64,000 nucleotides of DNA from Thermoguttaceae bacterium (GCA_017447865.1 JAFSMO010000029.1:40568-104567), one strand, 5' to 3'; positions 51,041 through 60,814 are shown, numbered from the stretch's first letter. Notes: generated from the letters alone by a model not told the origin. Numbers and translations: made by a program.

Positions 51041-54000
51041 ATTTTTTCCCACGCTCTCTCAAAGTCCTCCTCACGCGAGCAGGTCTGGAACGGGGCGGTG
51101 TAGGTGATGAGACGTTCACGTGGGCCGGTCGGGTGCGTGTCGTCCACCACAATCCACTCGAACGTCTCGCCGGGGGCAAGGTCGCAGACTTCCGTCTCCC
51201 ACGTCTTGCGATCCACACCTACCTTCGTAAGCCCGCGGTTATTCGTGAAGACGATTCGGCCGTCCGCGTCGTACCACGTCCCCGACTCGTAATCCTGAAG
51301 CACCGGGAACTGGATCCGGTAAATCGTTTTGAGCTGCTGCAGCGTAAGCCCAAGCGCCTGAGCGACCAGAACGTCCAGCTCGACCAGCGCCTGACGCCGT
51401 TCAAAGTCCGTCCGAAGCGGCGTCTCCCACGTCCACTCCGACGAAAGCGATGAAAAACGCTCCGGAGAAAGACGCGGGTCCTCTTTCGTCCAGCCATCCG
51501 AACGAAACGCCCTGCGGAAACTCCGCTCCCAAAGCGGCGCGTAAGGACGGGTCAGACAGTTCAAAAGCAACGCCCGAACCGCAATGCGGGGATCGTAGGG
51601 TAAAAGCGGGAAATGGGACGCAAGGTCAAAACGGCAATTACTCTTCCCGGTTGCTTTTATGTAAAAATCATACGGAAGGGAGGCAAGTGAAGCGGCCGTC
51701 ATAATCAGGTCGTCGTTCTTGCGGAACCCAAGACTGTAAAGCGCGTCAATGTGGGCAGTGCTCGGGGGGATGATTGCCGGAACCAAAGTCCGTTCACCGC
51801 TTTGATTCAACATTTTCCGCATTGCAACCCGGTAATCTGCGGTGTACATGGTCCCCCAAGGTGTCTCAGGGATACAGTGTTTATATTCTGCAACACTACA
51901 AGCCGGGGAATAATTCACCCGTTGGCGGTACAATTTCCTGATTGCAGTCAAATCGATGGGATCGTAGTCACTATTGACCTGGCAAACTCGCCGTGACGTT
52001 TTGAAATATGGATTTGCCACACTAATGTGTGGGCCGGAAAAAATGGTATCCAGAGCTGATTCAGGGAAATGAACATCTCGCCGAATGGTTCCGTCTTTCT
52101 GACGGGCGGTTTCATTCCACATTTCAGAGGAAAATACTTTGTTTCCCAAACTTCCCAGCGTTTTTTCCTGTTTCTCAAAACATTCCAGAACGTCAAGAAT
52201 TACTTTGGCGTGAATGACCGGGAGACGCGCCTGCTTCCAGTTGTCGCTGCCGTCGAACAGGGAAGCAAAGAGTTTCAATTCCTCTTTTCCTACGTGGACC
52301 ACCCGCCCCGGATGGCCTTTCACGCACCAGCCGTTTTCGTCCTTCAGCCCCGGTACTGCTTTAGTGGTGGCTTTGCCGTAACACTCATTTACCGTATCGG
52401 GTAAAAAGAGATTGGAAATTGAATCAAAACGCGAACTTTCCGAATTTCTGTACACGTTCAGACTGAAAGACGTATGATGGTCCACTTCCGCAAAAAGTTT
52501 TCGTTCGTTCGTAAACTGAAAATGGTATCGGAGTTTCGGGTAAAGTGTTTCCCGAAGCAGTCCGCCATTCGGGTCGTCATAAACGCCGTCAGGATGCACG
52601 AACGCGCTGAACCCGTTTTCCGAGCCGAACTGCCAGGCCTGCGGGAGAAAACACTTGAACAGATTGGTCATTTGCCCCTTGAGCAGCTCGTAGTTCTGCA
52701 CGGCACTGAGGAAGTTCTGCGTTCCCGCGGTCGCTTCGTATTCGGAAAAATAGAGTGCGCGTGTCTGCGGGTCTTTCAATTCCTTCGTCCTGCGTTCCTT
52801 GGTCTGATTGGCGGTGAGATTATGGATCGCGAACTGTGGGTTCCGGTCCGCCAGCACGCCTTGTTCATGCCATTCCAGCTTGACCCACGGCGGATTTCCG
52901 ATGATCAGGTCGAACCCGCCCCGCCGGTCAAACACGTCGGCGAATTCCAGCTCCCAGTGCATGAAATGGTTCCGCTCGGTAATTTCCCGGACCAGCTTGA
53001 TCCGCGGGAAGAGGTCGGTGTAAAAGTCAATGTCAACGATTTTGCCGGGTTCTTCCGGATCCCCCGGAATGAAGACGCTTCGCAGTTCCCGGGCGAGTTC
53101 CTCCCGCCGGACGGTGAGGTAGTCCGGGACGATTTTTTGCCGTCCGCCGCTCGTGTCGGTGATCCCCTCCAGAATCAGCGCAAGATCGAAGAACCAGTCG
53201 GCCCGGCTCGGGAAATCATCGACCCGGTCGATCGGCCAGAACCAGAGCGCGCACCAGTAGTCCATCACCATTTTCAGCTTGGCGTAGGGGCTTGCGTTGG
53301 TCTGCTCTTTCGATTTGTAAAGGAAATCGAGGATGAAGTCCTTCTCCCGAATGCTCGTTTTCACTTTGGCGGAATACGGTTCGTCCTGCCCGAAAATGAC
53401 GAGCCGGTCCCGCGTCCTCTCTTCGAGCGTCTGGCGGTTTTCGACCTGTTCCTTCCAAAGTCTCAGAATTTTCTGGCTGAATTTCTGAAGCAGTTTGACT
53501 TCTTCGGGTGTGTACGGCTCGCACAGCTTCTTCCGCAAGGTTTCAAGTCTCTTGACCTTGGACGGTTCCAGCTCTTTGATGACTTTATCCGGGTACGACG
53601 CCATCCCCGGGTCCCCGAGGAGGAAGTGAAAAACTCGTTCGATCCTTTCAGTCTGGGAGAAGGGAAGTCTTTTCGGCGCGCAGTCATACCAGAGTGAGCC
53701 TTTTTTATCTCCTTTCAGTTTGGTTGCATCATAGACCTGCCGCCGGGCTCCGATCAGAGAGTTCCCGTTGACGAGCTGAGTCCCAAACCACGGCACAAAC
53801 CCACCCGCAAAGATGGTGTTGAGCCAGAGGGAGACCTCGGCCAGCTCCACCGCCACGGGGTTCAGGTCGATCCCATACACGTTACGGTCGGCGATGTACA
53901 TTTTGACTTTCTGCAGCTCAATGTCCTTTTTTTCCTTCGGGATGGTGATTGAGGTTTCTTTCTGCTTTTTGTCCAAATAGGCCTCGGCGAGCTGGGAAAT

Positions 54001-55653
54001 GGTTTCGTTGAGGAAGGCGGCGCTCCCCATGGCCGGCTCGCAGACGGTCAGGCTGAGGATCTCGTCCGCGGTTTTCCCTTCGAGCAGCCCCTTCAGAGCG
54101 TACTGGACCAGGCATTTCGTGAGGGATTCAGGCGTGTAGTAGGAGGCGGACTTTTCCCGCTCCCGCCCCGCCAGACGGTAGATGAACGACCCTTTCGGGT
54201 ACTCGCGCACGTAACCGTTGGAGTCGCACACATGCTCATCTTTGCTGTATTTTTTCAGTTCTGAGGCGGTGACGAAGTACCCCACGTCCAGCTCGTTGAT
54301 CTTCACGCCTGCTTTGTTCACCTCGTAAAGCGTTTCGGAGGCGAAAAAGCCACTGTACGAAAGAAGTGCTTCGTACACGGAACCCATCGCGTTGATCCCG
54401 AGACGTCCGTAGGAAATACGGCTGCGCCGCTTGCCTTCGCGGTTGGAGGTGAGGCTCATCAGATTGATGATTCGTTTCATCACGCAGTTGCGGATCTTCG
54501 CCCGGCTGAGCATCGGAGTGCGCTCCGGGTCGAAAATGTGGGCCTTGAGCGGGGTCACGAGGAAAACGTCGTGGATGCTTTCCATGTTCTTCAGGCGCTG
54601 GTACTTGTCCTTGTTGCAGGGGTAGCCTTTGTAAATCATGGTAAACAGTTTCTGCAGGGAGTCGTGGAGGAAGTACCCCCGACCGACTTCTTCGATTTCG
54701 TCGTGCATACTTTCGGCCACGTCACGCAGGAACTCCAACGAGTAGGTGGAGTAGTAAATGCGGTCCATCGGGATGTATCCCAGTTCCTTGCGCGCCTCGA
54801 TGAACAGGACGAAGAGCATTCGGTACATAAACCGCAGGCACTCGAGCGTGAGTTCCTGAGGATCGACCGGTTCCCGGTCCAAATCCTTATTGAGCCGCTC
54901 CTGCATGTCGCGCAGGACCTCGTTTCCGAGCAGCTCGATGCTTTCACGCAGGGCCAGCTTGAGGTCGCTTGTGGAGATGTCCGAGGCGTTTTTGCGTGAC
55001 GTTTCTTCCATCGTGTCAAGCAGTGCCGGGCCTTCGCTGGGGGCCAGGGTCTCCCGGTGAAGGATCGTGGCCATGGTCTTGAAAATCGATTCCTCCCGGC
55101 GGTCGAAAATCGTTTCCAGATCGAACCAGAGGAAGCGCTTATCGTTCCAGCGTTCCCGGTCAATCAGGGCACACTCGTCCCGGCCCAGCAGAATCAGAAA
55201 CCGCGGCGGTTCCGAGGAGGAGAAGATTTTCGCCACCAGATCTTTAACAGGCAGGGGCGAAACGGTCTCGTCGAGGTCGTCCCAGACGTGCTCGGAGAGG
55301 ATCCTATCGTCTTCTTCCTCCTCATCGGACGACATCAGGATCAGCCCCCAGACCAGCGGAGCGCCATTCCGACGCTTCACCTCACAAAACACGGGCGCGA
55401 AAATCTTCTCGGCTACCTCGATGGACACGGACGGGGTCAGGGTGTACCCCAAGGCCTCGAGGAACTGCTCGGCCAAAGGGATGAAATCGGGATGACGCCT
55501 GGAAAACCACACTTTCGCGCATTCGCGCAGCGCCTGTACACTCCCGGCGATGGCCTCCGAGTCGTGGCGCTGAACGTCCTGGTCAAGCAGATTGGCCACG
55601 TAGTAGTCCGTGAAATACTCGTTTTGATTGTGAATTCCTGTTAAATAGACCAT
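51028..55653 (-). CDS. Very large N6-adenine methyltransferase (Eco57I/DrmMI-like)
   Basis: This is a 1541-residue protein. SAM-binding motif I CEPAMGSAAFL is near 540 and the catalytic motif IV GNPPWVKLEW near 916, both intact. The N-terminal ~450 residues hold a nuclease-like or helical part not recognised with certainty; the C-terminal ~550 residues should contain the target recognition domain. The size and place between a SNF2 helicase and the DUF1998 helicase match DrmMI of class 1 DISARM, which marks host DNA. Base composition drops in a patch at about 51.7-52.6 kb. The start lies 12 bases after the SNF2 stop. Confidence 0.85.
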   Translation of the reverse strand: MVYLTGIHNQNEYFTDYYVANLLDQDVQRHDSEAIAGSVQALRECAKVWFSRRHPDFIPLAEQFLEALGYTLTPSVSIEVAEKIFAPVFCEVKRRNGAPLVWGLILMSSDEEEEDDRILSEHVWDDLDETVSPLPVKDLVAKIFSSSEPPRFLILLGRDECALIDRERWNDKRFLWFDLETIFDRREESIFKTMATILHRETLAPSEGPALLDTMEETSRKNASDISTSDLKLALRESIELLGNEVLRDMQERLNKDLDREPVDPQELTLECLRFMYRMLFVLFIEARKELGYIPMDRIYYSTYSLEFLRDVAESMHDEIEEVGRGYFLHDSLQKLFTMIYKGYPCNKDKYQRLKNMESIHDVFLVTPLKAHIFDPERTPMLSRAKIRNCVMKRIINLMSLTSNREGKRRSRISYGRLGINAMGSVYEALLSYSGFFASETLYEVNKAGVKINELDVGYFVTASELKKYSKDEHVCDSNGYVREYPKGSFIYRLAGREREKSASYYTPESLTKCLVQYALKGLLEGKTADEILSLTVCEPAMGSAAFLNETISQLAEAYLDKKQKETSITIPKEKKDIELQKVKMYIADRNVYGIDLNPVAVELAEVSLWLNTIFAGGFVPWFGTQLVNGNSLIGARRQVYDATKLKGDKKGSLWYDCAPKRLPFSQTERIERVFHFLLGDPGMASYPDKVIKELEPSKVKRLETLRKKLCEPYTPEEVKLLQKFSQKILRLWKEQVENRQTLEERTRDRLVIFGQDEPYSAKVKTSIREKDFILDFLYKSKEQTNASPYAKLKMVMDYWCALWFWPIDRVDDFPSRADWFFDLALILEGITDTSGGRQKIVPDYLTVRREELARELRSVFIPGDPEEPGKIVDIDFYTDLFPRIKLVREITERNHFMHWELEFADVFDRRGGFDLIIGNPPWVKLEWHEQGVLADRNPQFAIHNLTANQTKERRTKELKDPQTRALYFSEYEATAGTQNFLSAVQNYELLKGQMTNLFKCFLPQAWQFGSENGFSAFVHPDGVYDDPNGGLLRETLYPKLRYHFQFTNERKLFAEVDHHTSFSLNVYRNSESSRFDSISNLFLPDTVNECYGKATTKAVPGLKDENGWCVKGHPGRVVHVGKEELKLFASLFDGSDNWKQARLPVIHAKVILDVLECFEKQEKTLGSLGNKVFSSEMWNETARQKDGTIRRDVHFPESALDTIFSGPHISVANPYFKTSRRVCQVNSDYDPIDLTAIRKLYRQRVNYSPACSVAEYKHCIPETPWGTMYTADYRVAMRKMLNQSGERTLVPAIIPPSTAHIDALYSLGFRKNDDLIMTAASLASLPYDFYIKATGKSNCRFDLASHFPLLPYDPRIAVRALLLNCLTRPYAPLWERSFRRAFRSDGWTKEDPRLSPERFSSLSSEWTWETPLRTDFERRQALVELDVLVAQALGLTLQQLKTIYRIQFPVLQDYESGTWYDADGRIVFTNNRGLTKVGVDRKTWETEVCDLAPGETFEWIVVDDTHPTGPRERLITYTAPFQTCSREEDFERAWEKMNNE

Positions 55654-55665
55654 GGTTCAAAACTC

Positions 55666-58530
55666 TCACTTTCCTGTAACTGCGCCAACAAAACGGATGT
55701 ACGGTTCGTCATCAATCGTCATGGCCTTCTCAACCCATTCGTCGAATCTGGCAAACGCTTTCTGGATTCTGCGCTCGTTTTCTTCCTTTTGGCGTTCATC
55801 CGTCATTTTTTTGGTAATCCCTTCCTGGAACTTCTTCCATTCCTCCAGACTGGCGCGTTCTGCCTCGATTTGCGGCTTGGTGGTCGCTTCGTATCTCTTA
55901 AACGCAGCGGTGAGGATTTTTCTCGCCCTCGCAACGGCGTCCGGCACGAGGAGCGAGGCTTTTTGCGCGGCTTCCTGCGTGAGCGAAAGCGTGTTGATCA
56001 TTTCCGCCTTCACGCCGCAGAAAGAGATCGCATCGCGCATGGCGTATTCCTTGACGAATCGTCCGTCCCGGTAAAGAAGGCCGAACCACTCGTCCACGAG
56101 CGGCTCGGAACGCTGGTTCGGAATGGTCCCGGCCATGAGGAACATCGTCTCGTTCTTCGCGAGATTGGGCGAATCAATAAGCGGGGCCTCCCCTCGTTTG
56201 AACAAAAGCCGGTTTTGGTCGTGTACCCAGGTAAAAAGCGGATGCAAAGGCCAGAGGAATTGCGTTTTCGGCCACGCACTTTCGTCCAGATTGTTCTGGT
56301 GACTCATGCGCATTTCTTCCATGCAGAACTCTTTGTCGTCGCTCAGGCTCAGGAATTTCCGGTCCTTTGCCGCATTTCGGGGAAGAGCCTCTTCCGGCAT
56401 CATCGCCTTCAGCCGCCCCTCCAGCTCCGGCGTGAGCGTAACCCGAAGCCCGGTCTTTTGGGTGAATCGTTCCACCGGGACTTTGTGCAATTCCAGCGAT
56501 TTGTACAGAAAATCGGCGTCGGTGAAAAGCGTCGGTTCGAGCTGCGTTTCCGCTGGTTCCGGTGTGGTCGAAACGTTCCCTGCCCGCATCAGAGCCTCGA
56601 ACGGGTCGAACTCCTCAAGCGTTTTGTCGAGCTGGTTGGAAAAATCCTCGGCACTCGTTTCGTTTTCGATTGCCGAGGCGACGATCTTTTCTTCCTCGTC
56701 GATGTTGAATTTCCCCATCAGAAGCGTCGGGTCGCCAATGTTTTCCGAAGCCTGCTGTTCCTTGGCGATAAGGATCCTCAGCGTTCTCGCATCTCCGAGA
56801 ATTTTTTTGTTCTTGCTGCGAATCCAGAAATACCGAATGTCCGGGCTTTTCTGCTGGCCGTAGCGGTCGATTCGCCCGTTGCGCTGCTGGAAAACCATCA
56901 GGGACCACGGAATGTCGAAGTGGATGATTCGGTGGCACAAGTAGTGCAGGTTCAGCCCCTCGGAAGCCACGTCGGACGCGACAATTACGCGGACCGGCGA
57001 GTTATTTTGCCCGAACTCTTCCACGAGTTTCAGGAGGTCACAGTCACGATCACTCCCTGAAATCGTTCGGACTGCGTCCTTGGGAAGATGAAGGTCTTTT
57101 TGGAGATTTTCGGCCAGAAACTTCATCGTTTCGATTCGCTCGGTGAAAATCACCAGTCGGTCGTCTTCGACCTTGGGGTCCCATTTGTAGTCGTTCCCGC
57201 GCAGAAGTTCCAGAAGACGCTGGTAACGTGAAAAGTCCTTCGGGCCGATTTTCAGAGCCAGATCGCGCAGAGTTTCGAGCTTTTGAATATCGCTGATCTG
57301 TCCGTCGGAGTACTTCTTTCGAAGTCGGGCCAGACGTTCATTAATGCTCTTTACACACGCCGCCGGACTGGAAAAAAGGGCCTTTTCCAGGGTCGTTTTG
57401 AATAACTGGCCCATCCCTTTTGTTTTCTTGAGGTCCATTTTCAGCTGCATCTCAGTGAAGAAGTCAAACGCAGCCTCCTCGGCGGGGGACGCATCGCATT
57501 CGAGAGTTTCCACGTTACGTTCTTTGAATGCGCCGGTGATTTGGTCCTTGACGTCCTTTTTGAATCTTCGCACAAAAAGACCTTTGATTTCCTCACGGGA
57601 GTAATGTGACGGGTCAATAATTTGGGTCGGGTCCAGCATTTGCATGAGTGACGCAAAACTTTCCGCGCGCCCATCATGTGGTGTTGCCGAAAGCATGATC
57701 AAAGTGTCTGAACGTTCTGCCAGGAGTTTGGCGAGCTTTGAGCGTTTTGAATTGGTTTTGTTGATAGGATCCAAAAGCCAATGCCAGTTTCCACTGCGAT
57801 CGGCTACGTTCTGTGCTTCATCGATGACGATGATGTCCCAGTGTGCGTTTTCAAGGTGGGAACGGTACTCCGCGTCACGCTTCAGTGTATCGATGGAAAT
57901 GATGGTTTTATCGTAATAAAAGAAAGGATTGGCTGCAAACGAAATGTTCTCACGGATTCGCTGTATTCGTGAGGAGTCGAGCCTAATCAAAGGAATGGTA
58001 AAGCGGTTCCACATTTCCTTCTGAAACTGGGCCATCATACTCTTTACCGTCACGACGAGAATTCGCCGGCCTTTTCCCCGGTGAATGAGTTCACTCATCA
58101 GAATTCCGGCCTCAAGCGTCTTTCCCAACCCGACGGCGTCTGCGATGAGGATACGCTGCCGGACCCGACTTAGAGCCAGTCTGGCCGGTTCCAGCTGGAA
58201 GGGCATGAGGTCCATCGCCGCTCGCGTCCCCATACGAAGCGTAGGACCGAAAAAAAGTTTCTGCCGCCACAGACTTTCCATGAAAAGGACACCTGCTGCA
58301 TATTGCGGCGTCGTGTCCACCACCAATTGCGTCTTTTCGGGCTTGACGTGCTCGATTTTCTCCATATCGGTGAGAAAAAAGACTTCTTTATTCTTCACGG
58401 AGATAGAGGTTCCCTGGCAGAAAAGAACCAAATCATCGAGCGAATTGTGTATTACCTGCTTAATTATCCACTCCTCGTCACGAATAATCACCCTCATCCC
58501 GGGAGCATATTCTTTTTCTTTGTTTTCCAT
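55666..58530 (-). CDS. SNF2-family helicase (DrmD-like)
   Basis: This is a 954-residue protein with DAVGLGKTLEAGI (~133), IDEAQN (~237), ASDVASEGLNL (~520) and QQRNGRIDRYGQ, the complete Rad54/HepA-type motor. The C-terminal ~300 residues are helical and charged. It opens the minus-strand operon behind a good promoter. Together with the methylase and DrmAB-like protein it fits class 1 DISARM, where drmD and drmMI precede drmA and drmB. Confidence 0.87.
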   Translation of the reverse strand: MENKEKEYAPGMRVIIRDEEWIIKQVIHNSLDDLVLFCQGTSISVKNKEVFFLTDMEKIEHVKPEKTQLVVDTTPQYAAGVLFMESLWRQKLFFGPTLRMGTRAAMDLMPFQLEPARLALSRVRQRILIADAVGLGKTLEAGILMSELIHRGKGRRILVVTVKSMMAQFQKEMWNRFTIPLIRLDSSRIQRIRENISFAANPFFYYDKTIISIDTLKRDAEYRSHLENAHWDIIVIDEAQNVADRSGNWHWLLDPINKTNSKRSKLAKLLAERSDTLIMLSATPHDGRAESFASLMQMLDPTQIIDPSHYSREEIKGLFVRRFKKDVKDQITGAFKERNVETLECDASPAEEAAFDFFTEMQLKMDLKKTKGMGQLFKTTLEKALFSSPAACVKSINERLARLRKKYSDGQISDIQKLETLRDLALKIGPKDFSRYQRLLELLRGNDYKWDPKVEDDRLVIFTERIETMKFLAENLQKDLHLPKDAVRTISGSDRDCDLLKLVEEFGQNNSPVRVIVASDVASEGLNLHYLCHRIIHFDIPWSLMVFQQRNGRIDRYGQQKSPDIRYFWIRSKNKKILGDARTLRILIAKEQQASENIGDPTLLMGKFNIDEEEKIVASAIENETSAEDFSNQLDKTLEEFDPFEALMRAGNVSTTPEPAETQLEPTLFTDADFLYKSLELHKVPVERFTQKTGLRVTLTPELEGRLKAMMPEEALPRNAAKDRKFLSLSDDKEFCMEEMRMSHQNNLDESAWPKTQFLWPLHPLFTWVHDQNRLLFKRGEAPLIDSPNLAKNETMFLMAGTIPNQRSEPLVDEWFGLLYRDGRFVKEYAMRDAISFCGVKAEMINTLSLTQEAAQKASLLVPDAVARARKILTAAFKRYEATTKPQIEAERASLEEWKKFQEGITKKMTDERQKEENERRIQKAFARFDEWVEKAMTIDDEPYIRFVGAVTGK

Positions 58531-58596
58531 GGCAGTCTTTCTGCAAAAAAATCTCCATCACGAACGGTTAGTAAACCTCATAAATTTAAAAGATTA

Positions 58597-58625
58597 ATTA
58601 TACTTGCAAGACGAAATATTCACAA
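58597..58625 (-). promoter_or_regulatory. Promoter of the DISARM-like operon
   Basis: On the minus strand -35 TTGTGA (58620-58625) and a perfect -10 TATAAT (58597-58602) are 17 bases apart. Transcription would start near 58590, about 60 bases before the SNF2 start codon. Confidence 0.65.
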
Positions 58626-58666
58626 GGGGGGAGGATTGAAAAGTCATAAGTAAGAGACAAATTAAT

Positions 58667-58698
58667 CTCACGGATTTCAGAAAATCGAAACCCGTGAG
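58667..58698 (-). terminator. Hairpin after the exported REase-like gene
   Basis: CTCACGGATTTC (58667-58678) and GAAACCCGTGAG (58687-58698) pair with one mismatch, about 20 bases past the stop of the 58718-59884 gene. The tract after it is AT-rich rather than a clean T-run, so termination is likely but not certain. Confidence 0.5.
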
Positions 58699-58717
58699 TC
58701 CCTCCCTCGGCAGAGGC

Positions 58718-59884
58718 TTACTTCCAGCAGGCGTCCACGCCTTCCCGGACGGCTTTGTCCCCTGCGAAGTAACCGCCGATGGCACCCGCGACTCCGCCAA
58801 CGACTCCGCCGACAGCGGTTCCGAATATCGGAACTACAGAACCGATGGCCGCTCCGGCTGCGGCTCCACCGTAGGCTCCAGCCGTCGCACAGCCCATTCC
58901 ACCGGCAAAGCTGCCGACGTTTTTCACGTGGGATTTCATACGCTCGTTCTGGGTGATTTGGCCGTTTTTGTACTGGGTTTCAACCTGATAGGCTTCGCAA
59001 CTGCGGACTCCAACATCGATGCCAACCCCAACAGCACCGGCATATTTCGCAGTCGTTGTGAGAACCGTAGATGCTTTGGAAGCGGCTTCCAGCCCCTCGG
59101 CGGCTGCCTTGACACCTTTTGCAGCAGAGCGGGCCCCTTCTGCAGCGGCTTGTGAACCTTTTGCAGTATTCGAGACCGTCTTTGCACCAGAGCGAATGGC
59201 CACCGAATCATTGCGGATCTCCTCAGCCCACTTGAAATTTATTTGATTCAGAGAGCTTTGAGCCATGCGGGCAGCTTCGGACGTACAGGTTTTCATGCTT
59301 TTCCAGGTGGGCATTTCCGGATAACCATAAACGTGCCTGGTGACGATGACGTCAATGTTCATCTCGCCTTTTGCCGCGGCTTCGAGGACCTGCCGGGCCA
59401 CACGCTTCTCGGCCTCGGAAGCTGCCGGGGTTTTCAGCGTATCCATCGCAGCCTCGACGGCCCATTCGGGAGTGCCCTGCTGATACCCGGAGCACCTCTT
59501 GGACAGGTTGACACTATCCCCCTTGGCAATCCCCTTCGCCTCAATGACGTGGATCCTTCCGTCATTGCTCCGCCAGACCTGATCAAATCCCTGCGAGTGA
59601 TTTTCCCCTTTATTGATTTTTTTCAACAGAGGAGTCCATTCCTTTTCCTGGCACATAAGTTCCGCGCCCCTCTCCCCGATTTCCTCCGAGATGAGTTTTT
59701 TCCCCTGGAGATCCAGCTTCCGGCCGCACTCCATGTAACGCTCCCGGAAAGACAGCGCTTCCTCATCAGAAAAACAGGACACGGAGACTTCCTCGAGGAT
59801 CTCCTGCGCCTGCACCGCCTCGACATTCCAGCTGCCAGCCAGAACCAGAACGGACACAACAACCAAAACCACCGACTTCAACAT
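58718..59884 (-). CDS. Exported PD-(D/E)xK-like toxin candidate with glycine-zipper tail
   Basis: This is a 388-residue protein. It has a signal peptide (VVLVVVSVLVLAGSWNVEAVQA). A REase-like core lies at ~95-150: GFDQVWRSNDGRIHVIEAKG (D, then E-x-K) followed by YQQGTPEWAVEAA, the arrangement seen in polymorphic-toxin nucleases and restriction enzymes. An Ala/Lys-rich helix at ~230-270 precedes a Gly/Ala-rich hydrophobic end (~335-380, GAAIGSVVPIFGTAVGG) that could cross membranes. AAGGAGA lies eight bases upstream of the ATG. It is a single gene upstream of the DISARM-like operon on the same strand. An exported nuclease is the reading; no immunity gene was found. Confidence 0.6.
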   Translation of the reverse strand: MLKSVVLVVVSVLVLAGSWNVEAVQAQEILEEVSVSCFSDEEALSFRERYMECGRKLDLQGKKLISEEIGERGAELMCQEKEWTPLLKKINKGENHSQGFDQVWRSNDGRIHVIEAKGIAKGDSVNLSKRCSGYQQGTPEWAVEAAMDTLKTPAASEAEKRVARQVLEAAAKGEMNIDVIVTRHVYGYPEMPTWKSMKTCTSEAARMAQSSLNQINFKWAEEIRNDSVAIRSGAKTVSNTAKGSQAAAEGARSAAKGVKAAAEGLEAASKASTVLTTTAKYAGAVGVGIDVGVRSCEAYQVETQYKNGQITQNERMKSHVKNVGSFAGGMGCATAGAYGGAAAGAAIGSVVPIFGTAVGGVVGGVAGAIGGYFAGDKAVREGVDACWK

Positions 59885-60054
59885 ATTGGTATCTCCTTGT
59901 TTGTGTGACTTGAAAACTCTTTACCTGATATAACAGGCAAAGGAGAAAAAAATCTCAAAAAATCTGAAATTTTTTGTTTTCGGGGCGGGAAACACTTGAT
60001 AACACATGCGCCTCTGAAATAATAGACGAATGATGAGGAAAAAATCCCATTTTT

Positions 60055-60588
60055 TTGAGTAAAATATTCGAAGACGGAGGAAGAATAGCCCCTACAGTTC
60101 AAGAAATGTCTGGTCGGGAGCCAATTACAGACCGCTCCCTCCTGAATTTTGGGCGTATGCGTGGCAACAATAACGACCTCCAGTCGCTGCGGCTCATCAA
60201 AAAAGCCCCCCTGAACCCCCGGCTCACGCTGCGCGATATCCTGGTGGCGACCCTGACCCGGCTTGGTTTTCTTCGGGTGGTTGCCGTGAGTGACGACCGT
60301 GAAAACCTCGTTTTTCCCCCGGTTCCGAGCCGGCTGCATCCGGACTTCGCGCCGGAAAATCTGGACTATGCCGACACGATCCCTAGTGAGCCGTGGACGG
60401 GGATCCCGAATTCGCTGGACCGCTATTCCGGCCGGCAGAAAAAGACGATCAGTCTCAAAGGGACGTCGGTCGCGTTCACCTTCCCGCAGGGCCTCGGCGC
60501 TCTCGCCCCGCTGATGGCCGCCGCATCCACCACGCACCTCGGAAAAGGCTCGGTCTATGGCATGGGCCGACCGTTTCTGCTGTTGTGA
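60055..60588 (+). pseudogene. cas6: Cas6 C-terminal remnant
   Basis: The frame reads 177 residues from a TTG; the Cas6-like part begins near residue 40. LRLIKKAPLNPRLTLRDILVATLTR, then RYSGRQKKTISLKG and, at the end, HLGKGSVYGMGRPFLLL follow the pattern of the Cas6 C-terminal half (R.Ysgrq...l.G...f ... hiGkgt.fGlGr), which processes CRISPR transcripts. The N-terminal half is missing and the first ~35 codons are AT-rich junction DNA without a ribosome site. No other cas gene and no CRISPR array is visible, so this is a leftover of a lost locus. Confidence 0.6.
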
Positions 60589-60729
60589 ACCTTTTTTGAA
60601 TCAGTTCAGACCCTCAAAAACAGGCTTTTTTAAGCTCTTCGGCAAGTACTGGCGATTTGGATATTTTTCACGCAGTTCCTGAACCAGCTTCTGAACCAGT
60701 TCTGGTCCGCCGTTAAAAATGACAGACAT

Positions 60730-60767
60730 AAAAAAACGTTTCGTATCGTAAAATACGATACGAAACG
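60730..60767 (-). terminator. Strong intrinsic terminator of the tRNA remnant
   Basis: A perfect 14-base-pair stem (60737-60750 with 60754-60767, 3-base loop) on the minus strand is followed by seven T residues (60730-60736). It lies directly after the tRNA-Ile 3' half. A 42-codon minus-strand frame (60601-60729) ending KKPVFEGLN lies just beyond it; it has no ribosome site and may be a fragment. Confidence 0.9.
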
Positions 60768-60772
60768 CTTGA

Positions 60773-60814
60773 TGGGCACGCCAAGATTCGAACTTGGGAC
60801 CTCCGCCTTATCAG
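60773..60814 (-). tRNA. 3' half of a tRNA-Ile(GAT) gene (partial, attachment-site remnant)
   Basis: Read on the minus strand, the sequence runs from the anticodon loop CTGATAA (60808-60814) through anticodon-stem half GGCGG, variable loop, a perfect T-arm CCAAG-TTCGAAT-CTTGG (60781-60797) and acceptor half CGTGCCC-A (60773-60780). The D-arm and the 5' acceptor strand GGGCACG are absent upstream. A displaced 3' half followed by its own terminator is what integration of a mobile element into a tRNA gene leaves behind. In that case the element would lie at higher coordinates and the intact tRNA beyond the window. Confidence 0.75.

Noticed and set aside
59878..60537. Minus-strand open frame of 219 codons
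   Set aside because: Overlaps the Cas6-like remnant on the opposite strand and the start of the exported nuclease-like gene; its product has no recognisable feature.
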